A DNA stretch of 64,000 bases from Bradyrhizobium sp. CB3481 (GTDB lineage Bacteria > Pseudomonadota > Alphaproteobacteria > Rhizobiales > Xanthobacteraceae): NCBI RefSeq assembly GCF_029714305.1, contig NZ_CP121647.1, forward strand, positions 7,026,501-7,090,500, in the 5' to 3' direction. Made by a program: the position numbers and the translations under genes. Positions 16,933-26,800 of this stretch are shown here, one piece after another; position 1 is the first letter of the stretch; each line of letters opens with the position of its first letter. Below the pieces are notes generated by a model. The model made no database searches. It saw only the letters and a program-made list of their open reading frames with translations, and was not told the DNA's origin.

Positions 16933-17960
16933 GCGAGAAGACGCCCCCGCGGCGGCCGGCGACGTTCAAGCTCGGCGACCCCAACGTGATCCTCATCGAT
17001 CCCGACGAGGGCGGCCGCCCGGCCCGTGGCACCGTGCAGATCACGCCCGAAGCCGACCCGGCGACGCTTCCCGTGCCGATCGACAAACCTCTCCCTCCGG
17101 CCCGTCGCGGCTTTCGCTGGGGCACGCTGTTCTGGTCGGCAGTTGGCGGGCTGGTGCTGCTCGGCTCTGGGCTCGGCGTCGTCAACCTGATCGAGGACCT
17201 GTTCGCGCGCAGCCAGACGCTCGGCTACGTCGCACTCGCGTTTGCGATCGCCGCGGGCCTCGCACTTGCCGTCGTCATCGGCCGCGAAGCCTTCGGGCTG
17301 GCGCGGCTCGCGGCAATCGAAAAACTCCATCAGCGCGCCATTGAGGTATTGCGCAGCGACGACCGCGCCGCGAGCCGCGAGATCGTTCAGGACCTGCTCA
17401 GGCTCGCCCACCAGAATCCGCAACTGGCGCGCGCCCGCGCCACGCTGGTGAGCCATGCCGACGACATCATCGACGGCGCCGACATGATCAAACTGGCCGA
17501 GCGCGAATTGATGGCGCCGCTGGACGAGGAAGCCCGCCGGCTGGTCTCGACGGCCGCGCAGCGCGTCTCGGTGGTGACCGCCGTCAGCCCGCGCGCCCTG
17601 ATCGACGTGCTGTTCGTGTTCGTCGCCGCGATGCGCCTGATCCGGCAGTTGGCGCGGCTCTATGGCGGCCGGCCCGGCACGCTCGGCATGATCAGTTTGC
17701 TTCGCCACGTCATCGGCCATCTCGCCATCACCGGCGGCATGGCGGTCGGCGACAGCCTCGTGCAGCAGGTGCTCGGCCACGGCATCGCGGCAAAGCTCTC
17801 GCAGCGGCTCGGCGAAGGCGTGCTCAACGGCCTGCTGACGGCACGGCTGGGGCTGGCGGCGATCGATGTCACGCGCCCGCTGCCGTTCACAGCCTTGCCG
17901 CGCCCCGCGCTCGGCGATTTAGCCAAGGATTTGTTGAGCAAGCGGGATGATGATGCGTGA
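16929..17960 (+). CDS. ycjF: YcjF family inner-membrane protein (TIGR01620/DUF697)
   Basis: A 343-residue membrane protein paired with YcjX. After a polar N-terminal region of about 65 residues there are two membrane helices (about 68-90 and 97-118), then a helical domain, then the DUF697 region with ALIDVLFVFVAAMRLIRQLA and a Gly/Ala-rich C-terminal part that may be membrane-associated (HVIGHLAITGGMAVGDSLVQ). The start overlaps the ycjX stop. The two proteins are presumed to act together at the inner membrane. A family B repeat begins 6 bp after the stop codon and probably serves as the transcript end. Confidence 0.87.
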   Translation: MSEKTPPRRPATFKLGDPNVILIDPDEGGRPARGTVQITPEADPATLPVPIDKPLPPARRGFRWGTLFWSAVGGLVLLGSGLGVVNLIEDLFARSQTLGYVALAFAIAAGLALAVVIGREAFGLARLAAIEKLHQRAIEVLRSDDRAASREIVQDLLRLAHQNPQLARARATLVSHADDIIDGADMIKLAERELMAPLDEEARRLVSTAAQRVSVVTAVSPRALIDVLFVFVAAMRLIRQLARLYGGRPGTLGMISLLRHVIGHLAITGGMAVGDSLVQQVLGHGIAAKLSQRLGEGVLNGLLTARLGLAAIDVTRPLPFTALPRPALGDLAKDLLSKRDDDA

Positions 17961-17965
17961 AGTCT

Positions 17966-18060
17966 CGTAGGGTGGGCAAAGGAGCGCAAGCGACGTGCCC
18001 ACCATTTCTCATCGATCGTGATGCTTGATGGTGGGCACGCTTCGCTTTGCCCACCCTACG
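17966..18060. repeat. Intergenic palindromic repeat, family B copy 1
   Basis: The termini CGTAGGGTGGGCAAAG and CTTTGCCCACCCTACG are perfect inverses over 16 bp. Inner arms GTGCCCACCAT and ATGGTGGGCAC form a second stem. It starts 6 bp after the ycjF stop. A second, interrupted copy is at 50178. Confidence 0.85.
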
Positions 18061-18123
18061 GCGGCGGTGATGTGACTGCCCGACGGGCAAACCATGTCGC
18101 GAGAATGCCGCTTCATATTCAGT

Positions 18124-18222
18124 CGTCATCCCCGCGAAAGCGGGGATCCAGTATTCCAGAGACGTCAATGATTGAACCGATAAGCCGCGGCGTACGGGAT
18201 TCCCGCATGCGCGGGAATGACA
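18124..18222. repeat. Palindromic repeat, family D, overlapping the end of a gene
   Basis: The left arm GTCATCCCCGCGAAAGCGGG and the right arm CCCGCATGCGCGGGAATGAC are each small hairpins and are inverted to each other. The right part is translated as the last residues (VIPAHAGIPYAAA) of the glycosyltransferase gene. Confidence 0.8.
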
Positions 18223-19829
18223 GTCGAATTTGCAGCGCGTGTCACATCCCCAGCCTGCGCCGCAGCCAGCACGCGCCAGCGGAACAGCGGTGAATCCGGC
18301 GGCGGCGAAAGCTCTGGCGTCCAGCCCGTCAGCTTCTCCAGCGCATACGTATCCATCACCATGCCGCGCCAGGTACGTTCGACCCGCTCCAGCGGCTCGC
18401 GCCTGGCGCCGGTGAGATCCCATAACGGCAGGCGATGGTCGGGCTCACGCGCGACGTAGAGGCCGGGATGATCCTTGATCAGCTTCATGCCGGGATCGGC
18501 AAATCCCTGAAAGCGTCCGCGCTCGTTGATCTGGATGACCGGCAGCTGGCCGTTGAAATACCAGCGCAGCATCGCGTAGGTGCGATAGTCCGTCGTTGCG
18601 ATCCAGGTCGCGCCGGTCTTATGCAACTGCTCGCGCGCGCGCGCCGCGACCTCTTGATAGCCGGCCTCGCCGCCGATCGGATCGGTCCGGCCGATCAGAT
18701 TCCACGGCGCCGCCACATAGTAGAGGAACACGCAGACGACGAAAATAATGCCTGAGATCACCGCGACCCTTGCCCAGTGGAACGTCGACTTGACCATCCA
18801 CTCCGGAAAATTTTCGCGCGGCACCAACACGAGGTTGATAGCGGTCGCGGCAAAGCCGGCGGGCCACAAGAACATCGGCCAGGTATCGCCGACGCGCAGC
18901 GTCAGCGACTTCCAGAGGAAATAGAGGAACGGCACCAGCACGGCGGTCGACAGCAGGATCGCGACCGGCTCGCGGGTGCGATAGCCGCGCCAGGCCGTCA
19001 ACGTCACGCCTGATAGCACCACCGGCAGCAGCACGAAGCCGACGAGGCCGAATTGTAGGCCGATGAACTCGCCGACGGTGCGGAACGAAAACGGATGGGT
19101 CGCGACCGCGCGCACGAACTGGAAACGGAACGAGGCCCAGTCGTGCTGCGCGTTCCAGATCAGGACCGGCAGGAACACGATCGCCGCAATCAGCGCGGCA
19201 GCCCATGGATACGGGCTGAGCAGCCAGCGCCGCCGCCAGTCCGGCACCAGCACGAACGCGGCGACCGCCGGCAGCAGCATGATGGCGGTGAATTTCGACA
19301 GCAGCGCCAGCCCTGCGAACAGCCCGGCGCCGAGCCACCAGCGCGGGTTGCCGCTTTCGGTGAGCCGCACCAGCGCCCAAAGCATGGCGACCGCGCACGG
19401 GATCATCGCCGTGTCCGGCGCGACCTTCGCCATTAACAGCCCGTAATAAAGCGCGGCTTCCGGCAGCAGCACCGCGAAGATGACGGCGCGCACGTCATGC
19501 GTCATGCGGCGGACAATGTCGGCGAGCAGCAGTTGCGTGACCAGCATCGCGACGATGCCGCCGAACCGCACGCCGAGATTGGTATCGCCGAAGATCGCCG
19601 TGCCAAGCCGGATCAGCCAAGCGATGCCGGGCGGATGGTCGAGAAAGGCGAGTGCGCTCTCCTTCGACCAGGTCCAGTAATAGGCCTCATCGGTGCGCAG
19701 CTCGAGCACGCCGGCATAGGCCAGCCGCATCGCCGTCATCGCCGCGATCAGCAGGATAACGGCAGGCCATGGCGAGGCGGCGAAACTGACCGATTTAGTA
19801 CTGGCTTTATCGGGCGGGGCTATGATCAC
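18165..19829 (-). CDS. GT39/ArnT-like membrane glycosyltransferase
   Basis: A 554-residue polytopic membrane protein with about ten hydrophobic helices. The first periplasmic loop carries the catalytic acidic motif RTDEAYYWTWSKE and later LDHPPGIAWLIRLG. This DEAYYW...DHPPG pattern is typical of the dolichyl-phosphate-mannose transferase/ArnT superfamily (GT39/GT83 type), which moves sugars from polyprenyl phosphate to lipid or protein outside the membrane. The acceptor is unknown. The start is a GTG. The last 20 or so residues come from a family D repeat, so the natural C-terminus has been replaced or extended by repeat DNA. It is a single gene flanked by repeats on both sides. Confidence 0.8.
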   Translation of the reverse strand: MIIAPPDKASTKSVSFAASPWPAVILLIAAMTAMRLAYAGVLELRTDEAYYWTWSKESALAFLDHPPGIAWLIRLGTAIFGDTNLGVRFGGIVAMLVTQLLLADIVRRMTHDVRAVIFAVLLPEAALYYGLLMAKVAPDTAMIPCAVAMLWALVRLTESGNPRWWLGAGLFAGLALLSKFTAIMLLPAVAAFVLVPDWRRRWLLSPYPWAAALIAAIVFLPVLIWNAQHDWASFRFQFVRAVATHPFSFRTVGEFIGLQFGLVGFVLLPVVLSGVTLTAWRGYRTREPVAILLSTAVLVPFLYFLWKSLTLRVGDTWPMFLWPAGFAATAINLVLVPRENFPEWMVKSTFHWARVAVISGIIFVVCVFLYYVAAPWNLIGRTDPIGGEAGYQEVAARAREQLHKTGATWIATTDYRTYAMLRWYFNGQLPVIQINERGRFQGFADPGMKLIKDHPGLYVAREPDHRLPLWDLTGARREPLERVERTWRGMVMDTYALEKLTGWTPELSPPPDSPLFRWRVLAAAQAGDVTRAANSTVIPAHAGIPYAAAYRFNH

Positions 19830-19888
19830 GGCGCTTTCTCTCTGACTGCCCCGGGGGTGTCAACGTGCCATGGACAAAATGCTTCCTC

Positions 19889-20004
19889 CGTCGTCCCTGC
19901 GAACGCAGGGACCCATAACCACCGATCGTGGTAAGGAAAACCGCATGGACCATAGCACGACCGAGAGGCCGCGGCGTATGGGTCCCTGCGTTCGCAGGGA
20001 CGAC
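19889..20004. repeat. Intergenic palindromic repeat, family C copy 2
   Basis: CGTCGTCCCTGCGAACGCAG and CATAACCACCG face CGTATGGGTCCCTGCG and GCAGGGACGACG. It has the same arms as the element at 15237 but an unrelated middle. It lies between the glycosyltransferase and the cyclase gene. Confidence 0.8.
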
Positions 20005-20053
20005 GTGGTATTAGCCGATGGAATAAAGCATTAGTATCGCCGATATAGCCACT

Positions 20054-21793
20054 ATGGATCGCATGGCCAGCCTGTCCCAAGAACGCGTGACGACCTTCCT
20101 ACGCGGCATCAGCCTGCGGCAGGTCCGCCTTGTCACGGGCATCATCCTGTTCGCCTACCTCGTCAGTCATTTCCTCAACCACGCGCTCGGCAACATCTCG
20201 CTGGACGCGCTGGCAACCGGCGTCCAGATCCACGTTGCATTCTGGCAATTCCTCCCTGTCACGATCCTGTTCTATGCTGCCTGCGTAGTGCACACCGCGC
20301 TCGGCATCTGGGCGCTCTATGAGCGCCGGCAATTCCGCTGGAAGGCGATCGAGCCGCTGCAACTTGCGCTGGGCCTCAGCATACCGATGCTGATCATCGC
20401 CCATGTCATCGGCATCCGGCTCGGCCAGACGCTTTACGGACATGAGCGGCTCTATCCGCAGATCCTGTTCCTGTACTGGATCTGGGCGCCGTGGCGGATC
20501 CCGATGATGCTGGCGGTGATGACCATCGCCTGGGTCCATGGCTGCATTGGGCTGTATCTGTGGCTGCGGATGCGCGCGTTCTACAAGCGCGCCGCGCCGT
20601 TCCTGCTCGCCGCCGCAGTGCTGGTACCGACGCTGTCCATGCTCGGCTTCTATCAGAGCGGCCGCATGGTCGTCGATCTCGACAGTGAGGAATGGCGCGC
20701 CGAGACGCAATCGGAGCGACAGATCGGCACCCGCGCCGAGGCGCAGACGCTCGACCGCATCACGGACTATTTCCTGTTCGGCTATTTCGGCTTGATCGGC
20801 ATCGCGCTATTGGCGCGCGGCGCCCGCGCCATCAACGAGCGCCGCCGCGGCATGATCAACCTCTCCTACGGCAACGGCCGCACCGTGCGCGTTCCACGCG
20901 GCCTCAGCGTGCTCGAGGCAAGCCTGCGCAACAACGTGCCGCACGCCAGCGTCTGCGGCGGCCGCGCACGCTGCTCGACCTGCCGCATCCGCATCATCGG
21001 CGACTGCCACGATTTGCCAAAGCCCTCGCAGCGCGAGGCTTTCGTGCTCGGCCGGGTCGGCACCTCCGACCCATCGATCCGCCTCGCCTGCCAGCTGCGG
21101 CCGCCGTCCGACCTCTCCTTCTTCCAGCTCTTCCTGCCCCACACCTCCGCCGATGGCCACGACTCGCATCCGACGCGGATCGGCCAGGAGCGCTATCTCG
21201 TCAGCCTCTTCGTCGACATGCGCGGCTCGACGCAATTGGCCGAGAAGCGCCTGCCGTTCGACACGGTGTTCATCGTCAACCGCTTCCTCGGCGCGGTGTC
21301 GCAGGCCGTGCTCGGCTGCGGCGGCATGCCGAACCAGTTCGTCGGCGACGGCATGCTGGCGCTGTTTGGGCTTTCGGCGGGCCGGCAGGAAGCCTGCCGC
21401 CAGGCGCTGCGCGCAGCGGCGCTGATCGCCGCCAATGTCGATGCGCTAAACAAGTTTCTCGAACATGATCTGCGCGAGCCGATCCGCTTCGGCATCGGCA
21501 TCAATGGCGGCGAAGTCATCGTCGGCGACATCGGCTATCGCGACCACATGGTGTTCACCGCGCTCGGCGATCCAGTCAATGTCGCGGCGCGCCTGCAGGA
21601 CATGACCAAGAGCCTTGCATGCGAGCTCGTCGTCTCGGACGAGGTGCGCGCGACCGCGGGACTTTCGGAAGATGCGCTGCCTTCGCAGGAAGTCACGATA
21701 CGCGGTCGCAACGAACCGATGGTCGTGCGCACTGTCAATGATGCACGCATGCTGTCGACATTGGTTAATGGCGAGCAAAGCGCAGCTGCATAA
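20054..21793 (+). CDS. Membrane class III adenylate/guanylate cyclase with 2Fe-2S ferredoxin domain
   Basis: A 579-residue protein of three parts. Residues about 25-255 form a membrane anchor of about six helices, rich in His (H39, H43, H60, H80, H117, H162) in a pattern reminiscent of heme b-binding anchors such as succinate dehydrogenase C/D. Residues about 267-355 are a ferredoxin domain with C301, C307, C310 (CGGRARCSTC) and C346, the CX5CX2C adrenodoxin-type spacing. Residues about 382-560 are a class III cyclase domain with metal ligands D388 (VDMRGST) and D432 (FVGDGMLALFG) and GDPVNVAARL. The substrate-selecting Lys position holds Gln, so ATP versus GTP is open. A redox signal is likely to control cyclic nucleotide synthesis (inference). 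It is a single gene, preceded by a family C repeat. Confidence 0.88.
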   Translation: MDRMASLSQERVTTFLRGISLRQVRLVTGIILFAYLVSHFLNHALGNISLDALATGVQIHVAFWQFLPVTILFYAACVVHTALGIWALYERRQFRWKAIEPLQLALGLSIPMLIIAHVIGIRLGQTLYGHERLYPQILFLYWIWAPWRIPMMLAVMTIAWVHGCIGLYLWLRMRAFYKRAAPFLLAAAVLVPTLSMLGFYQSGRMVVDLDSEEWRAETQSERQIGTRAEAQTLDRITDYFLFGYFGLIGIALLARGARAINERRRGMINLSYGNGRTVRVPRGLSVLEASLRNNVPHASVCGGRARCSTCRIRIIGDCHDLPKPSQREAFVLGRVGTSDPSIRLACQLRPPSDLSFFQLFLPHTSADGHDSHPTRIGQERYLVSLFVDMRGSTQLAEKRLPFDTVFIVNRFLGAVSQAVLGCGGMPNQFVGDGMLALFGLSAGRQEACRQALRAAALIAANVDALNKFLEHDLREPIRFGIGINGGEVIVGDIGYRDHMVFTALGDPVNVAARLQDMTKSLACELVVSDEVRATAGLSEDALPSQEVTIRGRNEPMVVRTVNDARMLSTLVNGEQSAAA

Positions 21794-21991
21794 AACGCTG
21801 CAGTCATAGCGGTTCAGCGCCTGTGTGATGTTTTTCACATCTGAATAATCGTTCAGAAAATTGTCGGCGAACGCGGCGCCGATTCCTCGAACCCGCATTT
21901 CCGGGCACGCGACTGATTGGCGATGGGTAAGACTGAAACTTCAACCCGCGCCAAGACAAACGTCGAACGCGCACGATCAAGGAGAACGACC

Positions 21992-22237
21992 ATGTTGCGT
22001 AAATTGACTCTCGCGCTTGCCGCCGCTGCATCCCTCGGTGCCATCGCACTGGCCCCCACCAGCGCTTCGGCCGGTGGCTTCATCTGGCCGAACTACCATC
22101 ATCATCACCATCACTGGGGCCATGGCCACGGCTTCGGCATCGGCTTCATCGGTGGTGGTTATGATGGCTGCTACGTGACCCGCCGGGTGCTGACGCCCTA
22201 CGGCTTCCGCTGGCGCACCGTGAACGTCTGCTACTGA
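21992..22237 (+). CDS. Small exported His/Gly-rich protein
   Basis: An 81-residue protein with a clear signal peptide (MLRKLTLALAAAASLGAIAL, cleavage near SASA-GG). The mature part contains a run of six His (YHHHHHHWGHGHG) and Gly-rich FGIGFIGGGYDG, then a conserved-looking tail with two Cys and YGFRWRTVNVCY. The His cluster could bind Ni, Zn or Cu (inference). The ATG at 21992 is chosen because it opens a canonical signal peptide and follows AAGGAG; an upstream in-frame start would add 25 polar residues. A terminator follows at 22288. Confidence 0.65.
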   Translation: MLRKLTLALAAAASLGAIALAPTSASAGGFIWPNYHHHHHHWGHGHGFGIGFIGGGYDGCYVTRRVLTPYGFRWRTVNVCY

Positions 22238-22287
22238 TCCCGATCACCGTAATCCGTTGATTTAGATCAACGCAGGTTCGCTGCAGG

Positions 22288-22318
22288 AAGCCCCGGTCGC
22301 TCGCGCGGCCGGGGTTTT
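22288..22318 (+). terminator. Rho-independent terminator
   Basis: CCCCGG (22291-22296) pairs with CCGGGG (22309-22314), followed by TTTT. It lies 50 bp after the small His-rich protein gene. Confidence 0.6.
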
Positions 22319-22611
22319 CCGCCTGCGATCCACCTCGCACACCCGTGCCCAGCGCGACGAGGACGTCCGCGCGCAGCAGGGCAGGCCTATCGCCCAATCC
22401 GGGGTGATTGCCGCCGTTCGGCCGCGTCAAAGGGGGCGAAACCGGAAAAACGGCTGAAATCGGCGGCGAATGGGGGCTTTTTCGCTAAAACGGCCGGTCC
22501 GTTTGCGCTATTCAGCCCGCCCTAACCCGCGTATCCTTCATGAACGGGCATGCCGGTTAGTGCGGGGACCGGCGGCTCGTTTATTTTTTTGATTCCGCGG
22601 AGACGACGTGA
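22319..22611 (+). promoter_or_regulatory. Promoter and long leader region of the cold-shock gene
   Basis: About 290 bp with no coding sequence precede the cold-shock gene. Such genes often have long 5' leaders that change fold with temperature. The last 60 bp include an AT-rich tract (TTTATTTTTTTGATTCC) just ahead of the ribosome site GGAGACGACGTGA. No clear -35/-10 pair was assigned. Confidence 0.35.
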
Positions 22612-22812
22612 ATGGCTAAAGGTACGGTGAAGTGGTTCAATCCGACCAAGGGGTACGGGTTCATCCAGCCCTCGAGCGGCGGCAAGGACGTGTTCGTTCA
22701 TATTTCGGCAGTTGAGAAAGCGGGCCTTTCGACACTCAATGAAGGACAGACCGTCGAGTACGAAGAGATCGCCAACCGCGGCAAGACTTCGGCCGAGAAC
22801 CTCAAGGTTTAG
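22612..22812 (+). CDS. cspA: Cold-shock family RNA/DNA-binding protein
   Basis: A 66-residue single cold-shock domain protein that binds single-stranded RNA and DNA and acts as an RNA chaperone. Both RNP motifs are present: KGYGFIQP (RNP1, residues 13-20) and DVFVHIS (RNP2, 26-32), with W8 and F9 in VKWFNPTKG. Length and sequence are normal for the family. The name denotes the CspA family, not orthology to a particular paralogue; Bradyrhizobium genomes carry several. Single gene. Confidence 0.9.
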   Translation: MAKGTVKWFNPTKGYGFIQPSSGGKDVFVHISAVEKAGLSTLNEGQTVEYEEIANRGKTSAENLKV

Positions 22813-22838
22813 CGCGAGAAGCGCCCGGCAACGGCTCG

Positions 22839-22861
22839 CTCTCGGAAATAAATTCCGGGAG
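22839..22861 (+). terminator. Possible terminator hairpin after the cold-shock gene
   Basis: CTCTCGGAA-ATAAA-TTCCGGGAG forms a 9-bp stem with one mismatch 27 bp after the stop codon. No U-tract follows, so termination is uncertain. Confidence 0.35.
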
Positions 22862-22957
22862 TAGGCTTAAGAAACTACCAGAAAACTGTGAGCGTTCGGC
22901 GGAGCGGGCACCGCTTCTGCACGCGCGATGGTCCCCTCGTGCGCAAGAACCGGCCGC

Positions 22958-23623
22958 TCAATCTTCTGTCACCCATTGCTGAACCGTCATCACGTCCGGT
23001 GGCTGCAGATAGCCGCGCGGCCAGAGATCGACGACCCATTCGGCCTTGCTGGCGCGGTCGACCAGCACCGCCGTGTTGTGCGGCGTCTGCAGCACCAGCG
23101 TATTGCCGCGATATTTCGGATCGCCGATCGTGTGATGCTTCAAGAGGCCCCACTCCTGCAGCACCAGCAGCAGGCTCGTGGTGTTGCGCGTGGTGTCCCA
23201 GCAATCGTAATTGTGCTTGTCGTCGAAGTAGCGGAAGTCGGCCTTCGCCACGCGCTTGTTCGTGCCGAGGATCGGGCCCATGCGGCGGTCGAACCACACC
23301 ACCACCTTTTGCACGGCGGCACGCTCGGCTGCGGCCGAGGCCTTGCCCGCCGACATGATCTGGGTGATTGACTTGCGGTCGGCATCGGTGAATTCGAGAA
23401 GCTCGCGGCGGCGGCAGACGAAGCCGTAACACACCGTCATGGAGCTGGCCGTTGGCGGACTGATCGATACCGATTCGTAGAGATAGCTGATCGCAGAACT
23501 CATCCCGGCGGCCGACGTGGCCCGGGCGTCGATCATCGGGGCAAGGAGCACGCCAAGCATCAGCACCGCGGCGACATGGTTCCGCGGGCGGCTTCCCGGT
23601 ATCGGCAGAGTAGCGTACCTCAT
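22958..23623 (-). CDS. Hypothetical exported protein, possibly transglutaminase-like
   Basis: A 221-residue protein with an N-terminal hydrophobic segment (HVAAVLMLGVLLAPMIDARA) that looks like a signal peptide. The C-terminal two thirds contain, in order, NYDCWDTTRNTTSLLLVL, TLVLQTPHNTAVLVDR and AEWVVDLWPRGY. The Cys, His and Asp in that order and spacing resemble the catalytic triad of transglutaminase-like cysteine proteases; this is inferred from the pattern only. The start at 23623 is chosen because it opens the signal segment; a longer frame to 23779 would add 52 polar residues. It is divergent from putA. Confidence 0.55.
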   Translation of the reverse strand: MRYATLPIPGSRPRNHVAAVLMLGVLLAPMIDARATSAAGMSSAISYLYESVSISPPTASSMTVCYGFVCRRRELLEFTDADRKSITQIMSAGKASAAAERAAVQKVVVWFDRRMGPILGTNKRVAKADFRYFDDKHNYDCWDTTRNTTSLLLVLQEWGLLKHHTIGDPKYRGNTLVLQTPHNTAVLVDRASKAEWVVDLWPRGYLQPPDVMTVQQWVTED

Positions 23624-23817
23624 CCCGGCGAGTTCCCAGACGATGGTGTTGGTGACGATTAGCGCGGCGCCCGCGCGCTGCCAACCACCAAGCCTGCGGT
23701 CCTGTGGGTCGCCATGCCGAAAATCCGCCGGCTGTGCTTTCGGTGCGCCAGTCGGCGGGATTGCGCCTGTTCCGGCCATCCCAGCCCCGCTAAGCTGGCC
23801 AAAGCCAAGAGAATCCC

Positions 23818-26800
23818 ATGCCGATTCCCGACTCGCCCCTTCCGCCCTTCAGCGCGCCCTACGCGCCCGATGACCGCGCCATGGCGACCGGCCTGCTCCG
23901 GACCGCGCGGCTCGATGCGGCGCAGGAGGCCCGCATCGATCGCACCGCGAGGACCCTGATCGAGGCGATCAGGGCCAATGACGATCCGCTCGGCGGCGTC
24001 GAGGACATGCTGCGCGAGTTCGCGCTCTCGACCAAGGAGGGGCTGGCGCTGATGGTGCTGGCGGAAGCGCTGCTGCGGGTGCCGGACGCCCGCACCGCCG
24101 ACCAGTTCATCGAGGACAAGCTCGCCCAGGGCGACTTCGTCCATCACGAAACGAGATCGAGCGCCTTCCTCGTCAACGCCTCGGCCTGGGCGCTCGGCAT
24201 GTCGGCCCGCGTAATCCAGCCCGGCGAGACGCCGCAGGGGACCATCGGGCGGCTGACCAAGCGGCTCGGTGCGCCAGCGGTGCGGGCTGCGACGCGGCAG
24301 GCGATGCGGCTGATGGGCAATCACTTCGTGCTCGGCGAGACCATCGAGGCGGCGCTGGCGCGCGCCCAGCCGCACGCCTCGCGGCACCAACGCTACTCCT
24401 TCGACATGCTCGGCGAAGGGGCGCGCACCGCCGGTGACGCCACGCGTTATTTCAATTCCTACGCCAGCGCGATCGAGGCGATCGGCCGCACTGCGGGCGG
24501 TCATTCCCTGCCCGACCGGCCCGGCATCTCGGTCAAGCTCTCCGCGCTGCATCCGCGCTTCGAGGCGGTGAGCCGCGCGCGCGTGATGAACGAACTGGTC
24601 CCGCACCTGATCGATCTTGCGAAGCGAGCCAAATCCTATGACCTCAATTTCACAGTTGATGCCGAGGAAGCGGACCGGCTGGAATTATCGCTCGACGTAA
24701 TCGCGGCAGCGCTCGCAGATCCATTACTGGCCGGCTGGGACGGGTTTGGGCTGGCGATCCAGGCCTACCAGAAGCGCGCCAGCGACGTGATCGACTATGT
24801 CGATCGCCTCGCGCGCAGCCTCGATCGCAAGATGATGGTACGGCTGGTCAAGGGCGCCTATTGGGACACCGAGATCAAGCGCGCGCAGGAGCGCGGACTC
24901 GACGGCTATCCCGTGTTCACCCGCAAGGCGATGACGGATCTGAACTACCTCGCCTGCGCCAAGCAATTGCTGGCGCTGCGGCCGCGGATATTTCCGCAGT
25001 TCGCCACCCACAATGCGCTGACCGTCGCGAGCATCCTCGAACTGGCGACGGACCACAGCGGCTTCGAATTCCAGCGCCTGCACGGCATGGGCGAGGCGCT
25101 CTACGCGAAACTTGGCGAAGACCGCCCCGACATCGCCCATCGCACCTATGCCCCCGTCGGCAGCCACCGCGACCTCCTCGCCTACCTGGTGCGGCGACTC
25201 CTGGAGAACGGCGCCAACTCCTCCTTTGTCGCGCTTGCCGCGGACGAGGCGGTGCCGGCGTCGCAATTGCTGCGGCGGCCGGCTGATATCATCGGCAACG
25301 CCGACAATGCCAATCATCCAAACATCCCGCTGCCGCGTGACTTGTATGGACCCAAGAGAAACAACTCCCGCGGCGTCGAGCTCGGCGACCGCACCGCACT
25401 AGCACACCTCGTTTCGGACATCGCCGCAGCATCGTTACCTGCACCGGGCAGCGTGGCCGACGCCACGGAGAGCGAGGTCAATGCCGCGATCATAGCCGCG
25501 CGCGCCGGCTTCAAGCACTGGGCCGGCACATCGGCCGAGACGCGCGCAGCCGCGCTGGAAAAGGCCGCCGACCTATTGGAAGCGCGCGCCGCCCGCTTCA
25601 TTGCGCTGTTGCAGCGCGAGGGCGGCAAGACGCTGGATGATGCGATTTCGGAAGTCCGCGAGGCCGTGGATTTCTGCCGTTACTATGCCATGCAAGGGCG
25701 CGAACTGTTCGGCGACGGCAGGCTGATGCCGGGACCGACAGGCGAGAGCAACATGCTTCGCCTGCGCGGGCGCGGCGTCTTCGTCGCGATCTCGCCGTGG
25801 AATTTCCCGCTGGCGATCTTCCTCGGCCAGGTCACCGCGGCCTTGATGGCGGGCAATGCGGTCGTGGCAAAGCCGGCCGAGCAGACGCCGCTGATCGGGA
25901 CGGAGGCCGTGCGGCTATTGCATGAAGCCGGCGTGCCGAGACCGGCGCTGCATCTGATCGCCGGCGACGGCCGGATCGGCGGTGTACTGGTGGCGCATCC
26001 TGATATTGCCGGCGTCGTCTTCACCGGCTCGACCGAAGTCGCGCGCGCCATCAACCGCGCACTGGCCGCCAAGGACGGGCCGATCGTGCCGCTGATCGCC
26101 GAGACCGGCGGCATCAATGCCATGATTGTCGACGCCACCGCCCTGCCCGAACAGGTTTCCGACGATGTCGTGACGTCGGCGTTCCGCTCCGCCGGCCAGC
26201 GCTGCTCGGCGCTGCGATTATTGTTCCTGCAGGACGACGTCGCCGATCGCATGATCGAGATGATCGCGGGCGCGGCGCGCGAACTCGTCATCGGCGATCC
26301 CTCCGATCCCGCGACGCATATCGGCCCGGTGATCGACACGGAGGCCAAGGAGCGCCTGGATGCGCATATCGAACGGATGAAGACGGAAGCCCGGATGCAC
26401 TTCGCAGGGAGCGCGCCGCCCGGCAATTATGTCGCGCCGCATATCTTCGAACTGTCCGATGCCGGCGGGCTTACGGAAGAAGTGTTCGGCCCGGTGCTGC
26501 ATGTGGTGCGCTACCGTGCCGACCGCTTCGACCAGGTGCTGCAGTCGGTCGAACGCTCCGGCTACGGACTGACGCTCGGCATCCATTCACGGATCGACGA
26601 CACGGTGGAGGACGCGATCGAAAAGCTCCAGGTCGGCAACATCTACGTCAACCGCAACATGATCGGCGCCGTTGTCGGCGTGCAGCCGTTCGGCGGGCAT
26701 GGGCTATCCGGTACCGGGCCGAAGGCTGGCGGGCCGCATTACCTCGCGCGGTTTGCAACCGAGCAGACGGTGACGGTCAACACGGCCGCAGCCGGCGGAA

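Noticed and set aside
22839..22861. A cold-shock riboregulator after the cold-shock gene
   Set aside because: Only a 9-bp hairpin with one mismatch is seen after the stop. A simple transcript end is more likely.
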